Part shown: in pieces, positions 63,928 to 64,000 of the stretch
How the letters are laid out: each line of letters begins with the position of its first letter
How positions within the stretch are numbered: the stretch's first letter is position 1
NCBI GenBank assembly: GCA_964019155.1
Contig: OZ025239.1
Span: 73,311,917-73,375,916, forward strand
Source of the DNA: Osedax fenrisi
Taxonomy: Eukaryota > Annelida > Polychaeta > Sabellida > Siboglinidae
Length of the DNA: 64,000 nucleotides
Direction: 5' to 3'
Program-made: the position numbers and the translations under genes
Notes under the pieces: generated by a model
Database searches by the model: none
What the model saw: the letters and a program-made list of their open reading frames with translations, nothing else
What the model was told of the DNA's origin: nothing

Positions 63928-64000
63928 GTTATATACTATATAAATGCTATTTATTATTGATTATATTAATTTCAATATTTTAAAAATTATAAATTATAAA
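63448..64000. other. AT-rich non-coding sequence with a direct repeat
   Basis: The sequence at about 63708-63760 (TATACTATATAAATTCTATT.., ATTATATTAATTTCAATATT) recurs at 63940-63998, flanking a (TA)n tract at 63870-63922. No gene. Confidence 0.7.

Overview
The window is eukaryotic (animal) nuclear DNA. It is very AT-rich, with long TA, CTA/TAG and TA-rich microsatellites, spliced genes with GT-AG introns, LINE and hAT remnants, SINE-like sequences and dense families of short terminal-inverted-repeat (TIR) elements. Both recognised genes are metazoan: an FMRFamide/neuropeptide-type class A GPCR (+ strand) and a PIWI-clade Argonaute (- strand). The many TAGGTA/TACCTA-like short words and the gene types would suit an arthropod, perhaps a sap-feeding hemipteran, but that is a guess; nothing here fixes the species.

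Layout. 1-7.5 kb: AT-rich intergenic or intron DNA with two ~0.95 kb GGGGAAAG-ended TIR elements, one of them nested inside an older inverted copy of the same family. 7.54-9.88 kb: a decayed hAT transposon with an exact 8-bp target duplication. 9.98-19.5 kb: the last three coding exons of the GPCR (TM3 end/TM4, TM5, TM6-TM7-tail), separated by introns of 6.5 and 2.3 kb that hold satellites and a 726-bp CTA array. 21.3-24.9 kb: a TIR element interrupted by an RTE-like LINE with an 11-bp target duplication. 24.9-31.1 kb: a small hAT MITE, a SINE-like repeat, a 5'-truncated CR1/L2-like LINE with an open RT frame, a third GGGGAAAG element and a tRNA-derived SINE. 32.6-34.1 kb: a ~700-bp TAG array interrupted by a 785-bp foldback element. 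34.3-35.2 kb: a dead LINE fragment.

35.7-49.9 kb is the most complex part. A 14.1 kb segment has hAT-like ends and an apparent 8-bp duplication, and sits inside a GTACA-type microsatellite. It carries a decayed hAT C-terminal domain, two related 21-bp minisatellites, a chain of perfect palindromes and several nested inverted-repeat elements. 49.9-54.8 kb holds more TIR and foldback elements, including one element inserted into a single arm of a palindrome.

56.65-61.00 kb on the minus strand carries a complete 14-exon PIWI gene. I reconstructed it exon by exon: all phases agree and it encodes 854 residues, with an Arg-rich N-terminus, a PAZ domain and the D-E-D-H catalytic set. PIWI proteins use piRNAs to silence transposons such as those filling the rest of the window. 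62.1-63.4 kb is another TIR element.

A recurring theme is that several unrelated-looking element families share one design: TA at both borders, a short G- or C-rich terminus, and arrays of a family-specific 9-18 bp motif just inside the ends. All coordinates and splice sites were read by eye; no alignment or database search was run.
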